In this document: positions 9,674 to 19,498 of the stretch, in pieces
Layout: each line of letters begins with the position of its first letter
Numbering within the stretch: position 1 is the stretch's first letter
Source: Alkalithermobacter paradoxus
GTDB taxonomy: Bacteria; Bacillota; Clostridia; Peptostreptococcales; Peptostreptococcaceae
Length of the DNA stretch: 64,000 bases
Reading direction: 5' to 3'
Assembly: GCA_002029295.1 (NCBI GenBank)
Contig: MZGW01000002.1
Span: 281,701-345,700, forward strand
Notes under the pieces: model-generated
Databases searched by the model: none
Told to the model about the DNA's origin: nothing
What the model saw: the letters and a program-made list of their open reading frames with translations, nothing else
Program-made: the position numbers and the translations under genes

Positions 9674-10714
9674 ATGGCTGATAAGATAAAGCAGATTACT
9701 AAAGCTTTGGGAGTACCTAGGCTTATAATAATATCATTTTTTATAACTCTTTGTATCCTAGCAGTTATATTAAAACTTCCTATAAGTATGATTTTATCAG
9801 ATACTTTGGTTAGAACAGGTATGAATGGAATTTTAGTTCTTGCTATGGTTCCTGGGATACTTTCTGGAATAGGGCTTAATTTTGGATTGCCTCTTGGGAT
9901 AGTATGCGGCCTTTTAGGAGGACTTATAAGCATTGAGCTTAATCTTAGTGGTTTTACAGGTTTATTTGTAGCGATAATAATATCAATCCCGATATCAGCT
10001 GTAGTGGGATACTTTTATGGACTTTTACTTAATAAGGTAAAAGGATCAGAAATGATGGTATCTACATATGTTGGTTTTTCTGCTATATCTTTAATGTGCA
10101 TAGGGTGGCTTGTAATGCCTTTTACAAGTGCTGAAATAAAGTGGCCTATAGGAGAAGGGTTAAGAACTACAATAGCATTGACATCAAGATATGATAAAGT
10201 ATTGAACTCTTTCTTGTCATTTAGAATAGGCAAGATAATAATACCAACAGGGCTTTGGTTATTTTTCTTAGGATGTTGCTTTGCAGTATGGTTATTTTTA
10301 AGAAGCAAAAGTGGTATTGCAATGAAAGCTTGTGGAGATAATCCAAAATTTGCTATAGCATCTGGAATAGATGTAGATAAAAGTAGGATATTAGGAACGA
10401 TGATATCAACAATTCTAGGTGCAGTAGGCATAATAATTTATGCTCAAAGTTATGGATTTTACCAGTTATATCAAGCTCCTATGATGATGGGGTTTGCGGC
10501 AGTTGCAGCTATATTAATAGGAGGGTCTTCTGCTAGAAGTTCTAAAATATCTCATGTTATTTTGGGAACATTCTTATTTCAAGGACTTTTAACTGTCTCC
10601 CTTCCTGTTGCAAACAAGATAGTCACAGAAGGAAATCTATCAGAAGTTGCAAGAATAATAGTTCAAAATGGAATAATACTTTACGCTTTAACTAAAGTAG
10701 GGGCGGGTGATTAA
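9674..10714 (+). CDS. ABC importer permease 1 (BPD_transp_2 type)
   Basis: 346 residues, ATG 10 bases after AAGGAGG. Roughly nine hydrophobic segments, plus family features of branched-chain/sugar permeases: GMNGILVLAMVPGILSGIGL in the N-terminal half and the cytoplasmic loop MKACGDNPKFAIASGIDVDK that contacts the ATPase. It forms the translocation channel with the next gene product. The two permeases are related, which suggests a heterodimer. The gene is followed by only one base before the next ATG, so the two are translationally coupled. Confidence 0.88.
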   Translation: MADKIKQITKALGVPRLIIISFFITLCILAVILKLPISMILSDTLVRTGMNGILVLAMVPGILSGIGLNFGLPLGIVCGLLGGLISIELNLSGFTGLFVAIIISIPISAVVGYFYGLLLNKVKGSEMMVSTYVGFSAISLMCIGWLVMPFTSAEIKWPIGEGLRTTIALTSRYDKVLNSFLSFRIGKIIIPTGLWLFFLGCCFAVWLFLRSKSGIAMKACGDNPKFAIASGIDVDKSRILGTMISTILGAVGIIIYAQSYGFYQLYQAPMMMGFAAVAAILIGGSSARSSKISHVILGTFLFQGLLTVSLPVANKIVTEGNLSEVARIIVQNGIILYALTKVGAGD

Positions 10715-10715
10715 T

Positions 10716-12002
10716 ATGGATAAACTTAAAAAGATACTATTTGATAATATGGTAACAATTTTGTTTGTGATACTCTGTCTTATTGGAATAAAATTTTCTA
10801 ATCAGCCAATGGTATATATACTTAATGAACTTGTTGAGAGAATAGTTAGAAATTCATTTATAGTATTATCTCTTATAATACCTGTACTTGCTGGAATGGG
10901 GCTTAATTTTGGGATAGTTATAGGAGCTATGGCAGCTCAAATTGCTATAATTGCAGTTACACATTTTAAAATCACAGGAATATATGGATTTTTGATGAGT
11001 GTTGTTTTAACTATACCTATATCAATACTATTTGGATATCTAACTGGAAAATTGTTAAATAAGACTAAAGGGCAAGAGATGATAGCAAGTATGATACTAG
11101 GATTTTTTGCAAATGGTCTTTACCAACTTTTATTTTTATTCTTAGTAGGCACACTAATACCTATGAATAATCCGGTATTAGTATTAAGTGGCGGTGTAGG
11201 AATAAAAAACACAATAGATTTATCTGAAGGTATAAAATATGCTCTAGACGGTATACTAAAAGTTCCATTATTTAATTTTACACTTTACGTATCTATTTTA
11301 TTTATGACTTACTATATATTTAAATTTATTAAAGAAAGAAAATCAGACAACAAAGATAGTATTAATTATAAACATTTATATAAGATGACACCATATCTGA
11401 TTTTAGTATTAATTTCATTAGTAGCAATATACGGAAAAGGATTATTATCAAATTCAAGTATAAGATCACTTAAAATAATACCTATGCTGAATATGATAAA
11501 TGTTCCGGTAGTCACAGTTTTGGTAATATTAATTCTTTGCATATTTAATATGTTCATATTAAATACAAAATTAGGTCAGGATTTTAAGGCAGTAGGGCAA
11601 GATATGCATATAGCTAAAGTATCTGGAATAAATGTTGACAAGATAAGAGTTATAGCTATAACAATATCAACATTACTAGCTGGAATTGGTCAGCTTATAT
11701 TCCTTCAAAATATAGGAACTTTGAATACTTATGGAAGTCATGAGCAAGTAGGTATGTTTGCAATAGCTGCACTACTCATAGGGGGAGCTTCTGTTTCAAA
11801 AGCTACTATAGGTCAGGCGATAGTAGGCACTATATTATTTCACACATTATTTATAGTTTCTCCCCAAGCAGGAAAAAATTTATTAGGTAGTGCACAAATA
11901 GGAGAGTATTTTAGGGTATTTGTTGCATATGGAGTAATAGGATTATCACTAGGACTTCACGCATTCAAAAAACAGATACAATCCAAAAGCGATTTAAAAT
12001 AA
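10716..12002 (+). CDS. ABC importer permease 2 (BPD_transp_2 type)
   Basis: 428 residues from ATG 10716. A GTG at 10707 is also in frame but overlaps the ribosome site GGGGCGGGTG, so ATG 10716 is preferred. Multiple hydrophobic helices and a permease loop FKAVGQDMHIAKVSGINVDK that mirrors the one in permease 1. A charged insertion (about residues 205-225, KERKSDNKDSINYKH) separates two membrane parts and explains the greater length. It is the last gene of the importer operon; a strong terminator follows at 12009-12043. Confidence 0.87.
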   Translation: MDKLKKILFDNMVTILFVILCLIGIKFSNQPMVYILNELVERIVRNSFIVLSLIIPVLAGMGLNFGIVIGAMAAQIAIIAVTHFKITGIYGFLMSVVLTIPISILFGYLTGKLLNKTKGQEMIASMILGFFANGLYQLLFLFLVGTLIPMNNPVLVLSGGVGIKNTIDLSEGIKYALDGILKVPLFNFTLYVSILFMTYYIFKFIKERKSDNKDSINYKHLYKMTPYLILVLISLVAIYGKGLLSNSSIRSLKIIPMLNMINVPVVTVLVILILCIFNMFILNTKLGQDFKAVGQDMHIAKVSGINVDKIRVIAITISTLLAGIGQLIFLQNIGTLNTYGSHEQVGMFAIAALLIGGASVSKATIGQAIVGTILFHTLFIVSPQAGKNLLGSAQIGEYFRVFVAYGVIGLSLGLHAFKKQIQSKSDLK

Positions 12003-12008
12003 ATTGAA

Positions 12009-12043
12009 ATACCCTAACTTTTAGGCTAGGGTATTTTTTTTTT
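12009..12043 (+). terminator. Terminator of the DUF3798 importer operon
   Basis: ATACCCTA / TAGGGTAT inverted repeat followed by ten T residues. Confidence 0.9.
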
Positions 12044-12145
12044 GATAATTACATATTAATAAAACAAATCTTTTTTATATAGCAAAATAGCACAATCGTG
12101 GTATAATTAAAATAATATGTATATTTTATAGGAGTGTGATATGTT

Positions 12146-13384
12146 TTGGATCTTGGTAGTTTGTGGCAGTTCATAGCACTAATAGTACTTTTATTTTTAT
12201 CATCATTTTTCTCAGCTTCAGAAACTGCTCTGATGTCTCTTAGTAAAATAAGAATAAGGCATATGGTAGATGAAGATGTACCTGGTGCAAAATTAGTTGA
12301 GAAGTTAATCTCAAATCCTAGCAAGCTTCTTGGAGCTATACTTATCGGAAATAATGCGGTAAATATAGGGGCATCAGCTCTTGCTACATCTTTAGCCATT
12401 AGATATTATCCAAATGGTGGGGTTGGAATTGCAACTATTCTTATGACAGTATTTGTTTTGATATTTGGAGAAATAACTCCAAAGTCATTAGCTGCTCAAA
12501 ATTCAGAAGAAACTTCTCTAAGAATTTCAAAGATAATAAATTTTATAGTTATTGTATTAAATCCTATTGTAATTATATTGACTTATATAACTAATTTTAT
12601 AATAAAGATGTTAGGTGGAAAAGTTGACATAAATCAACCGTTTATTACAGAAGAAGAGCTTAAAACGATAGTAGATGTAAGTCATGAAGAAGGAGTTTTA
12701 GAAGTAGAAGAAAAGGAAATGATCTATAACGTGTTCGAATTTGGAGATTTACAAGCTAAAGATGTAATGGTCCAAAGAACTGATATAGTTGCCATAGATA
12801 AAACTACAACATACGATGAAATAATAGATATATTTAAAGAAGAACAATTTTCACGTATGCCAGTTTATGATGAACAAATAGATGATATAATAGGTATCTT
12901 AAATGTAAAAGACATTATGTTTATAGATAAAGATAAATTCAAATTAGATCAATATATGAGAGAACCAGTATTCACATATGAGTTTAAGAAAATAACAGAT
13001 TTATTTAGAGAACTCAGAGCTATGAGATCTCATATGGCTATAGTTTTAGATGAATACGGAGGAACATCAGGAATAGTAACTATGGAAGATTTGATAGAGG
13101 AAATCGTAGGAGATATAGAAGATGAATACGATGAAGAAGAAGATGAAATAAAGGTAATAAAAGAAGATGAATATATCGTTGATGGAAGTACGAAAATAAA
13201 TGTAGTTAATGATATGATAGGTGTTAGTATAGAATCTGAGGATTTTGACTCTATCGGAGGATTTATAATAGGTGAATTAGGAAGACTTCCAGAACAAGGA
13301 GAGACTTTAGAGTGCAACTCTATAAAATTCACGGTTGAAAGCATAGATAAAAATAGGATAAAGAAGGTTAGAATAATAACTTAA
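12146..13384 (+). CDS. CNNM/CBS/CorC_HlyC-domain membrane protein (hemolysin-family)
   Basis: 412 residues from a TTG start; the ATG five bases upstream is out of frame and quickly closed. N-terminal DUF21/CNNM membrane domain (about 1-180) begins with LFLSSFFSASETALMSLS, the hallmark serine-rich first helix. It is followed by a CBS pair (about 200-325, QAKDVMVQRTDI and EYGGTSGIVTMEDLIEEIVG) and a C-terminal CorC_HlyC domain (about 340-410). Relatives act in magnesium/cobalt efflux or resistance at the cytoplasmic membrane; actual haemolysis is not implied. The gene is monocistronic: a TATAAT box sits near 12100 and a terminator follows at 13383. Confidence 0.88.
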   Translation: MDLGSLWQFIALIVLLFLSSFFSASETALMSLSKIRIRHMVDEDVPGAKLVEKLISNPSKLLGAILIGNNAVNIGASALATSLAIRYYPNGGVGIATILMTVFVLIFGEITPKSLAAQNSEETSLRISKIINFIVIVLNPIVIILTYITNFIIKMLGGKVDINQPFITEEELKTIVDVSHEEGVLEVEEKEMIYNVFEFGDLQAKDVMVQRTDIVAIDKTTTYDEIIDIFKEEQFSRMPVYDEQIDDIIGILNVKDIMFIDKDKFKLDQYMREPVFTYEFKKITDLFRELRAMRSHMAIVLDEYGGTSGIVTMEDLIEEIVGDIEDEYDEEEDEIKVIKEDEYIVDGSTKINVVNDMIGVSIESEDFDSIGGFIIGELGRLPEQGETLECNSIKFTVESIDKNRIKKVRIIT

Positions 13385-13408
13385 AAGGTATTGGTTTCAA
13401 TACCTTTT
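13383..13408 (+). terminator. Terminator after the CNNM-family gene
   Basis: Perfect 11 bp stem AAAAGGTATTG / CAATACCTTTT with GTTT loop, followed by T-rich sequence. Confidence 0.88.
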
Positions 13409-13477
13409 GTTTTTTTGTGAAATTATATGTTATAATTATGAAAACGATATCAGAAAAATAAGAAATGAGGGGTATTA

Positions 13478-14707
13478 ATGGAAAAAGTAGTAGAAAGATT
13501 TATAAAGTATGTACAATATGATACAAAAGCAGACGAAAACTCTAGTTCATGCCCAAGTACATCTTCTCAGATGGATTTTGCGAAAATTATTGTAGAAGAA
13601 CTAAAGTCAATAGGTATGACAGATGTAACTTTAGATGAAAATGGTTATGTAATGGCAACTTTAGAATCTAACACAGACAAAGATGTTGATACTATAGGGT
13701 TTATAGCACATATGGATACAAGTCCAGATTTGTCTGGTAAAGACGTTAAGCCACAAATAGTAAAAAATTATGACGGTAAAGATATAATACTTAATAAAGA
13801 AAAGAATATAGTATTGTCTGCGAAAGATTCTCCAGAACTTTTAAATTACATAGGAAAAGATCTAATAACAACAGATGGAACAACTCTTTTAGGTGCAGAC
13901 GATAAAGCTGGTATTGCAGAAATCATAACAGCTATGGAATATTTAATAGATAATCCTCAAATAAAGCATGGAAAAATAAGAGTTGGATTTACACCTGATG
14001 AGGAAATAGGCAGAGGTGCTGATAAATTTGATGTAGACAAGTTTGGAGCAAAATACGCCTACACAATAGATGGTGGAGAAATTGGAGAATTAGAATATGA
14101 AAACTTTAATGCAGCAGTTGCTAAAATAAAAGTTAATGGCACAAATGTCCATCCAGGAAGAGCTAAAAATAAAATGAAAAATGCATTACTTATAGCAATG
14201 GAACTTAATAGACTTCTTCCAGAAGATGAAGTACCAAGTAAGACAGAAGGATATGAAGGATTCTACCATCTAAATGATATAAATGGAAGTGTTGAAGAAT
14301 GTGAAATGATTTATATAATAAGAGAATTTGATATGAATAAGTTCAATGAAAGAAAAAATATTATGCAAAAGTGTGTAGATACAATAAATGAAAAATATGG
14401 ACAAGAAACAGTAATTATTAATATGAAAGATCAATACTATAATATGAAAGAAAAAGTAGAGCCTGTTAAATTTATTGTAGATATAGCAAAAGAAGCCATG
14501 GAAGAAGTAGAAATAACTCCTAAAATTACAGCTATAAGAGGTGGAACTGATGGAGCAAGACTTTCTTTTATGGGACTTCCAACTCCTAATATATTCACAG
14601 GTGGACACAACTTCCACGGAAGATATGAATATATTCCAACTTTTGCAATGAATAAGGCTGTTGAACTTATAGTTAAAATAGTTCAAAAATATGAACAAAG
14701 AGTATAA
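13478..14707 (+). CDS. pepT: Peptidase T (tripeptide aminopeptidase)
   Basis: 409 residues, ATG after ATGAGGGGT. M20-family zinc exopeptidase with the metal-site blocks HMDTSPD (~83), [15 protein letters not shown] (~132) and PDEEIGRGA (~173), plus the late GGHNFHG block. Peptidase T releases the N-terminal residue of tripeptides in the cytoplasm, completing breakdown of imported peptides; a peptide importer lies 6 kb downstream. A TATAAT-like -10 at about 13431 suggests its own promoter. The length matches the family. Confidence 0.93.
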   Translation: MEKVVERFIKYVQYDTKADENSSSCPSTSSQMDFAKIIVEELKSIGMTDVTLDENGYVMATLESNTDKDVDTIGFIAHMDTSPDLSGKDVKPQIVKNYDGKDIILNKEKNIVLSAKDSPELLNYIGKDLITTDGTTLLGADDKAGIAEIITAMEYLIDNPQIKHGKIRVGFTPDEEIGRGADKFDVDKFGAKYAYTIDGGEIGELEYENFNAAVAKIKVNGTNVHPGRAKNKMKNALLIAMELNRLLPEDEVPSKTEGYEGFYHLNDINGSVEECEMIYIIREFDMNKFNERKNIMQKCVDTINEKYGQETVIINMKDQYYNMKEKVEPVKFIVDIAKEAMEEVEITPKITAIRGGTDGARLSFMGLPTPNIFTGGHNFHGRYEYIPTFAMNKAVELIVKIVQKYEQRV

Positions 14708-14718
14708 TATGTGTTCTT

Positions 14719-14763
14719 AAATGAGCAAATCTCATACTATATAGTACGGGATTTGCTCATTTT
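14719..14763 (+). terminator. Terminator after pepT
   Basis: AAATGAGCAAATC / GATTTGCTCATTT, a long inverted repeat with a T run; the loop is about 18 bases. Confidence 0.85.
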
Positions 14764-14783
14764 GATTTAAGAGGTGATTATAA

Positions 14784-15062
14784 ATGAAAAATAAAGAATA
14801 TATCATAAGAGAGTTAGAAAGAGATATAGAGTACTTAAGTAAAGTTATAAACAAGATGCAACGTAGAGCAGGAGCTAAGTCTAAAAAAGCTATAGCTGAA
14901 TTAAGATATAGAAAAGAGCAAGTTAAGAAAAAATTAATTGAAATAAGAGACGCTCACGATGATTTAATAGAAGAAGATCCTATAGAGGAAATTAAAGAGT
15001 CGCTCAAGGATATTTGGAAAAATCTAAAAAAATCATTCGACAAATTTATGGATGAGTTATAA
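14784..15062 (+). CDS. Small charged coiled-coil protein, function unknown
   Basis: 92 residues, ATG eight bases after AAGAGGTGA. Almost entirely charged and helical (RELERDIEYLSKVINKMQRR, later KEQVKKKLIEIRDAHDDLIE), with a heptad-like pattern and an acidic segment before the C-terminus. No signal peptide or membrane segment. I do not recognise the family. It stands alone between the pepT terminator and the DUF1294 gene. Confidence 0.7.
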   Translation: MKNKEYIIRELERDIEYLSKVINKMQRRAGAKSKKAIAELRYRKEQVKKKLIEIRDAHDDLIEEDPIEEIKESLKDIWKNLKKSFDKFMDEL

Positions 15063-15153
15063 ATAAAAAGATAATTTCAAAAATAAAAAATATTAATTAT
15101 ATGAAAAAATGATATAATAAAAATATACGTTTACTAAAGAGGAGTTGATACAT

Positions 15154-15489
15154 TTGCAAATTCTTAATGCTTCTATAGAATATCTAAAAAATATAAATTT
15201 TGACATTATACTAGACAATAAGGCTTTGACACTAGTTTATTATCTTATAATAATCAATATAATTGGATATATAATTACAGGAATAGATAAAAGTAGATCT
15301 AGAAATAGAAGATTTAGAGTGAGAGAAGCAAAATTTTTCATAATTTCATTTATAGGTGGAGCTTTAGGAGTAGTAATGGGAATGACAGTGTTTAGACACA
15401 AAACTAGTAAGCGTAGCTTTTACATTGGAATTCCAATAATATTTTTATTTAACTTGATAACTACATTTTTTATATATAGATTATTATAA
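15154..15489 (+). CDS. DUF1294-family small membrane protein
   Basis: About 111 residues from TTG 15154; an earlier in-frame TTG at 15145 would touch the AAAGAGGAG ribosome site and is less likely. The central block (DKSRSRNRRFRVREAKFF) followed by ISFIGGALGVVMGM and RHKTSKRSFYIGIP matches the DUF1294 pattern: a basic segment between hydrophobic helices. Members are small integral membrane proteins of unknown function. No operon partner is evident. Confidence 0.75.
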   Translation: MQILNASIEYLKNINFDIILDNKALTLVYYLIIINIIGYIITGIDKSRSRNRRFRVREAKFFIISFIGGALGVVMGMTVFRHKTSKRSFYIGIPIIFLFNLITTFFIYRLL

Positions 15490-15575
15490 AACAAAACCTC
15501 TTTTATTATAGTTGTATCTCAATTTGATATATTTTCATATATTAAATTAGCACTATAATGAAAGAGGTGATTTTT

Positions 15576-16850
15576 TTGGTTATTCATGTTGTAAAGCCTG
15601 GAGATAGTATATATTCAATTGCTAGAATGTACAATGTATCTCCTGCAAAAATAATAAGAGATAATGAACTTACAAATCCAAATAATTTAGTTGTAGGCCA
15701 AACAATAGTAGTGCTAGATGATAACAAAAGACACGTAATAAAACTTGGAGAATCTCTTTATATGATAGCTAGAAAATATGGGGTTAGTATTGATGATATA
15801 TTATCACTAAATCCTGAAATAAAAAGCCAATCATTAATATATCCTGGTCAAGTTATAAGAATACCCACTAAAAAACATGGAACTATAGAAGTGAATGGAT
15901 ATGTACTACCTAATATAGATATGGCAGTTTTAAAAAAGACTCTTCCACACCTTACTTATATAGCTATATTTAGCTATGAAGTGCAGCCAGATGGAAGTCT
16001 AAAGGGTATAAACGATGAGGAGATAATTAAGGCTGCAAAAGAAGAAAGGGTAGCACCTTTAATGGTTATTACAAATCTAGATGAAAGTGGAGGATTTAGT
16101 AGTGACTTAGCAAGAACTATACTTTCTAATGAAGATGTGCAAGAAAATTTACTAAATAATATTGTTAGTACGCTAGATAGTAAAGGATACAGTGGTCTTG
16201 ATATAGACTTTGAATTTGTTTATCCTGAAGATAGAGAAAAGTATAATAACTTCTTAATCAAAACAGTAAACAAACTTAGACCTTTAGGATATTCTGTTAC
16301 AACTGCATTAGCACCAAAACTTTCAGGAGACCAGAAAGGGCTTTTATATGAGGCACATGATTATCCTGTTCATGGGAAATATGCAGATCATGTCGTTCCT
16401 ATGACATATGAATGGGGATACACATATAGTGAACCTATGGCAGTTGCACCAGTTAATGAGGTGAGAAGAGTGATAGATTATGCAGCTAGTGTTATACCAC
16501 CAGAAAAAATATTAATGGGTATTCCAAACTATGGATATGATTGGATGCTTCCTTATGAACAAGGAAGACCAGCTAGAGCAATATCAAACACAGAAGCTGT
16601 AGATATTGCGCGTAGAAATAATGCTGCAATAAAATACAATGAAAGATCCCAAAGTCCTTACTTTAACTACTATGATTCTGATAGACAACTTCATGAAGTT
16701 TGGTTTGAAGATGCTCGAAGCATACTAGCGAAAATGCAAGTTGTGAAAGATTACAATCTTGGTGGAGTAAGTTATTGGACATTAGCAAGATACTTCCCAC
16801 AAAACTGGCTTGTACTTGAAAATCTATATGATGTAAGAAAAGTGCTATGA
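15576..16850 (+). CDS. LysM-GH18 spore peptidoglycan hydrolase (SleL/YaaH-like)
   Basis: About 424 residues. I place the start at TTG 15576 because ATG 15558 lies inside the AAAGAGGTG ribosome site. Two N-terminal LysM repeats (HVVKPGDSIYSIARMYNVS and HVIKLGESLYMIARKYGVS, ending near residue 95) are followed by a GH18 glycosidase barrel (~105-420) with the catalytic strand GYSGLDIDFEFVYPEDR, the DxxDxDxE signature including the acid Glu. Relatives (SleL, YaaH) are N-acetylglucosaminidases that act on spore cortex muramic-delta-lactam peptidoglycan during germination. No signal peptide is seen, as in other spore-coat members. A CATATATTA -10-like box at about 15533 hints at mother-cell control, without a clear -35. 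Confidence 0.85.
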   Translation: MVIHVVKPGDSIYSIARMYNVSPAKIIRDNELTNPNNLVVGQTIVVLDDNKRHVIKLGESLYMIARKYGVSIDDILSLNPEIKSQSLIYPGQVIRIPTKKHGTIEVNGYVLPNIDMAVLKKTLPHLTYIAIFSYEVQPDGSLKGINDEEIIKAAKEERVAPLMVITNLDESGGFSSDLARTILSNEDVQENLLNNIVSTLDSKGYSGLDIDFEFVYPEDREKYNNFLIKTVNKLRPLGYSVTTALAPKLSGDQKGLLYEAHDYPVHGKYADHVVPMTYEWGYTYSEPMAVAPVNEVRRVIDYAASVIPPEKILMGIPNYGYDWMLPYEQGRPARAISNTEAVDIARRNNAAIKYNERSQSPYFNYYDSDRQLHEVWFEDARSILAKMQVVKDYNLGGVSYWTLARYFPQNWLVLENLYDVRKVL

Positions 16851-16872
16851 GGTTAACCTCTAGCACTTTTTA
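16838..16872 (+). terminator. Terminator after the LysM-GH18 gene
   Basis: AAAAGTGCTA-GAGG / CCTC-TAGCACTTTT stem overlapping the stop codon, followed by T residues. Confidence 0.88.
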
Positions 16873-16977
16873 TAATGAATAGGAAATTATAAACTTTTGA
16901 ATTGTGGATAACTTATAATTTCCGTTATCAATTTCAAAAAAGTCTACCTTTAAAATCTTTCAAAGAAAGACTTTTTT
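16873..16977 (+). repeat. Dispersed two-hairpin repeat, copy 2 (full length)
   Basis: This 105 bp copy has a first hairpin GGAAATTATAA / TTATAATTTCC (16882 and 16913) and a second part with outer pairing AAAAAAGTCT / AGACTTTTTT and inner hairpin TCTTTC-AAA-GAAAGA leading into a T run. It fills the space between the convergent LysM-GH18 and spl genes, and its end supplies the stop codon of spl. Confidence 0.88.
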
Positions 16978-17986
16978 ATGTGAAATACTCAATAAAGCTA
17001 TTACTGAAATTTTTATTTATTAGATTTGTCATATAATCTTTAATTCTAGAACTATCGTCTTTTGGATACACATACTTAAACTTACCGTATGGACCCCATT
17101 TCAACTGTCTTTTATCTTCGTTTAAATCTAACTTAGTATTTGGAAATCTGTTTAAAATAAGCTCTTTTGCAGTAGATGTAAATCTGTGCTGAATAAGTTC
17201 AAAGCTAATTTCTTCGCTATAATCACTTAAAGCATCTTTTAAATTCTCAATAAGATTTTTGTATTCATATTCCCAATTGTCATACAACATTATAGGAGCT
17301 ATTATAAAACCTATAGGATATCCAGAGTTTGCAATTTTTCTTATGGCTTCTATTCTTTGGCTTAAACTACAAGTGTTATGTTCAAAATTATTTATAACAT
17401 ATTCAGAATTTATACTGAATCTAAATTTAGTATGTTTATTATGATTAATATCTAAGAGAGAATCTACATTGTCGAATTTCGTAACTAATCTCAATCTGCC
17501 ATACTCTGTACTTGCAAAATATTCTATACATTTTTTTAAACTTCCAGTTATATGTTCAAGTGCTATAGGATCTGTTATACTTGAACACTCGAAAGTAGTA
17601 ATGCTTGGTATATTCTTATCTATATGATCTTTGATTACATTTAAAATATCCTCTATATTTACAAATATTTTCATATAAGGTTTTTCGCCCTGTGTCGTCT
17701 GAAGGTAGCAATATTCACAATTAGCTGGGCAAGAACTAGATAGTGAAAATTGATAATCTGCAGAGGGTTTGCATGTTTGAAGCTTTTTTTGAAAATTTGT
17801 AGTTATTAATATAGTTTGTTTAGATTTTGCATAGTTTTTAGAAATTGATTTTTCATCTATTTTTACATTTTTAGAATATATTATAGGAACATTAGACTTT
17901 TTAAGAAATTCTTCAGCTTTTTTTCCACACTCATATTCTAAAGCTTTAGGATTTATATAGGCAGTATCTGGAGTAAAGAGCTTCAA
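16976..17986 (-). CDS. splB: Spore photoproduct lyase
   Basis: About 336 residues. I choose TTG 17986 because GGGAGGTGA, eight bases upstream, is its ribosome site; the longer frame from 18001 would start inside that site. Radical-SAM enzyme: the cluster motif CPANCEYCYLQ (CxxxCxxC, near residue 86-93 from this start) binds the 4Fe-4S centre that cleaves SAM. It reverses the spore photoproduct thymine dimer in germinating spores. The N-terminal FTPDTAYINPKALEYECGKK matches SplB starts. It follows the FAD oxidoreductase gene by four bases and is translationally coupled to it. Confidence 0.93.
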   Translation of the reverse strand: MKLFTPDTAYINPKALEYECGKKAEEFLKKSNVPIIYSKNVKIDEKSISKNYAKSKQTILITTNFQKKLQTCKPSADYQFSLSSSCPANCEYCYLQTTQGEKPYMKIFVNIEDILNVIKDHIDKNIPSITTFECSSITDPIALEHITGSLKKCIEYFASTEYGRLRLVTKFDNVDSLLDINHNKHTKFRFSINSEYVINNFEHNTCSLSQRIEAIRKIANSGYPIGFIIAPIMLYDNWEYEYKNLIENLKDALSDYSEEISFELIQHRFTSTAKELILNRFPNTKLDLNEDKRQLKWGPYGKFKYVYPKDDSSRIKDYMTNLINKNFSNSFIEYFT

Positions 17987-17990
17987 AAAA

Positions 17991-19208
17991 TCACCTCCCA
18001 AACCTAAATAAATCTAAATCTTTATTGAACTTTCCTAAATGCAAATCTGTTATTAAACGCCCTGAGATTGTTGCATATAAAATACCATTAGATCCATAGT
18101 TAAGAGAAAAATAATAATTTGGAAAGTCTTTGTGAACTCCTATATATGGAAGTCCATCATCTGTTATTCCGAATAATCCATTGAACTTATATTCTATTTC
18201 TATATCATTTATATAAGGAAACATATCTTTAAGTTTATCAAATAGTTTTTCATATTTTTTCTCATCACTAGACAAATTACTGATAAAGTTATTTATCATA
18301 CCTACTTTTTCGTCTTGTCCTCCAATTATTATTCTATTATCAGATGTAGTTCTAAGATATGTGTAAGGGTCCTTGTCATCTCTAATTATACACTTGTTAT
18401 GCCAACCATTAAATCTATTAATAGGCTTTGTAACTAATGTAAATGTTCTATAAAATTTAGATATGTTTTCATTTAGGAAATCTACACTCTCATATCCGGC
18501 TGCTATCAAAACTTTACTAGCTTTTATCTCAAAGCCATTTCTTGTTAGAAGCACCACGCCATCACTTATATTCTCTATATTTATAACTTCTGTATTTTCA
18601 TAAACTCTAAGGCCTCTTTGCACTGATTTTGATATAAGCTTATGAGTGAATTTATATGGATTTATTTGAGCAGATCCAGATTTTGAATATATTCCGGCCT
18701 TAACAGGAAAAGAAAACATTTCTTTAGCTTTATGTTCATCAATAAATTCGACATCAAATCCATTAGATTTTCTAATATTAAATTCGTCTTCAAAATCTTT
18801 TATCTTAGATTCTCTATCAGTATAATAAAAACATTCATTTATTAAAAATCCACAATCATCACCTAAAGAGTTAACTATATCTTTTATTTCATATACTGAT
18901 TTTTCACACAGCTTAAATGCTTTTATAGCATTTTCTTCTCCGATGGATTTTTTAAGTCCTGTTATGTCAGAATCTATTTCGTATTGGAGAATAGAAGTAG
19001 AAGCACTGGTACTTCCATACCCGATTATATTTTTATCTACCATAACAGTATCTATTCCGGCCTGACAAAGATAATAAGCACAAAGTGATCCGCTTATTCC
19101 TCCGCCTATTATAGCTATATCACAGGTTATATTTTCGCTAAGATAATCATATTTATTTAAAACAGGATCTAAATTTGTCCAAAGCATATCACCAGAAGTT
19201 AATTTCAT
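17991..19208 (-). CDS. FAD-dependent oxidoreductase (DAO family)
   Basis: About 405 residues from ATG 19208, preceded by TGGAGGATTAATGCT. A GTG at 19229 with its own GGAGG is an in-frame alternative. The N-terminus carries the dinucleotide-binding loop CDIAIIGGGISGSLCAYYL (about 28-46), and GYGSTSASTSILQYEID is typical of the DAO/glycine-oxidase/glutamylputrescine-oxidase superfamily. The late DDGLPYIGVHKDFPNYYFSL also fits. It probably oxidises an amine or amino acid, substrate unknown. It is co-transcribed with splB and preceded by a sigma-G-like promoter, so it may work in the forespore. Confidence 0.8.
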   Translation of the reverse strand: MKLTSGDMLWTNLDPVLNKYDYLSENITCDIAIIGGGISGSLCAYYLCQAGIDTVMVDKNIIGYGSTSASTSILQYEIDSDITGLKKSIGEENAIKAFKLCEKSVYEIKDIVNSLGDDCGFLINECFYYTDRESKIKDFEDEFNIRKSNGFDVEFIDEHKAKEMFSFPVKAGIYSKSGSAQINPYKFTHKLISKSVQRGLRVYENTEVINIENISDGVVLLTRNGFEIKASKVLIAAGYESVDFLNENISKFYRTFTLVTKPINRFNGWHNKCIIRDDKDPYTYLRTTSDNRIIIGGQDEKVGMINNFISNLSSDEKKYEKLFDKLKDMFPYINDIEIEYKFNGLFGITDDGLPYIGVHKDFPNYYFSLNYGSNGILYATISGRLITDLHLGKFNKDLDLFRFGR

Positions 19209-19247
19209 AGCATTAATCCTCCATTTCACAATATTGCCTCCAAATCG

Positions 19248-19278
19248 TAGTTTATTCATTTGAAACAAATTATATTCA
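19248..19278 (-). promoter_or_regulatory. Sigma-G-like promoter of the FAD oxidoreductase-splB operon
   Basis: On the minus strand TGAATA, an 18-base spacer and TAAACTA precede the gene. This resembles the forespore sigma-G pattern (GnATR ... CATnnTA) with two mismatches at -10. Spl genes are sigma-G dependent in Bacillus; assignment here is inference. Confidence 0.4.
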
Positions 19279-19498
19279 AAGGTAAAAATTTGTAGTTGTT
19301 TTGGAATATATTACACAATGAATGTATAGAATTAATTAGATGCAAATATAAAAATATACAATCAATTAAATAAATTCCACATCAAAAATATGAATACATA
19401 TTTTCGATAATGGAAATATAAAAACTGAATAAAGCATACAAAAAATACTTTATAAAAAATATATACGAGATGTTAAGAAATTGTAAACAATGATATAT

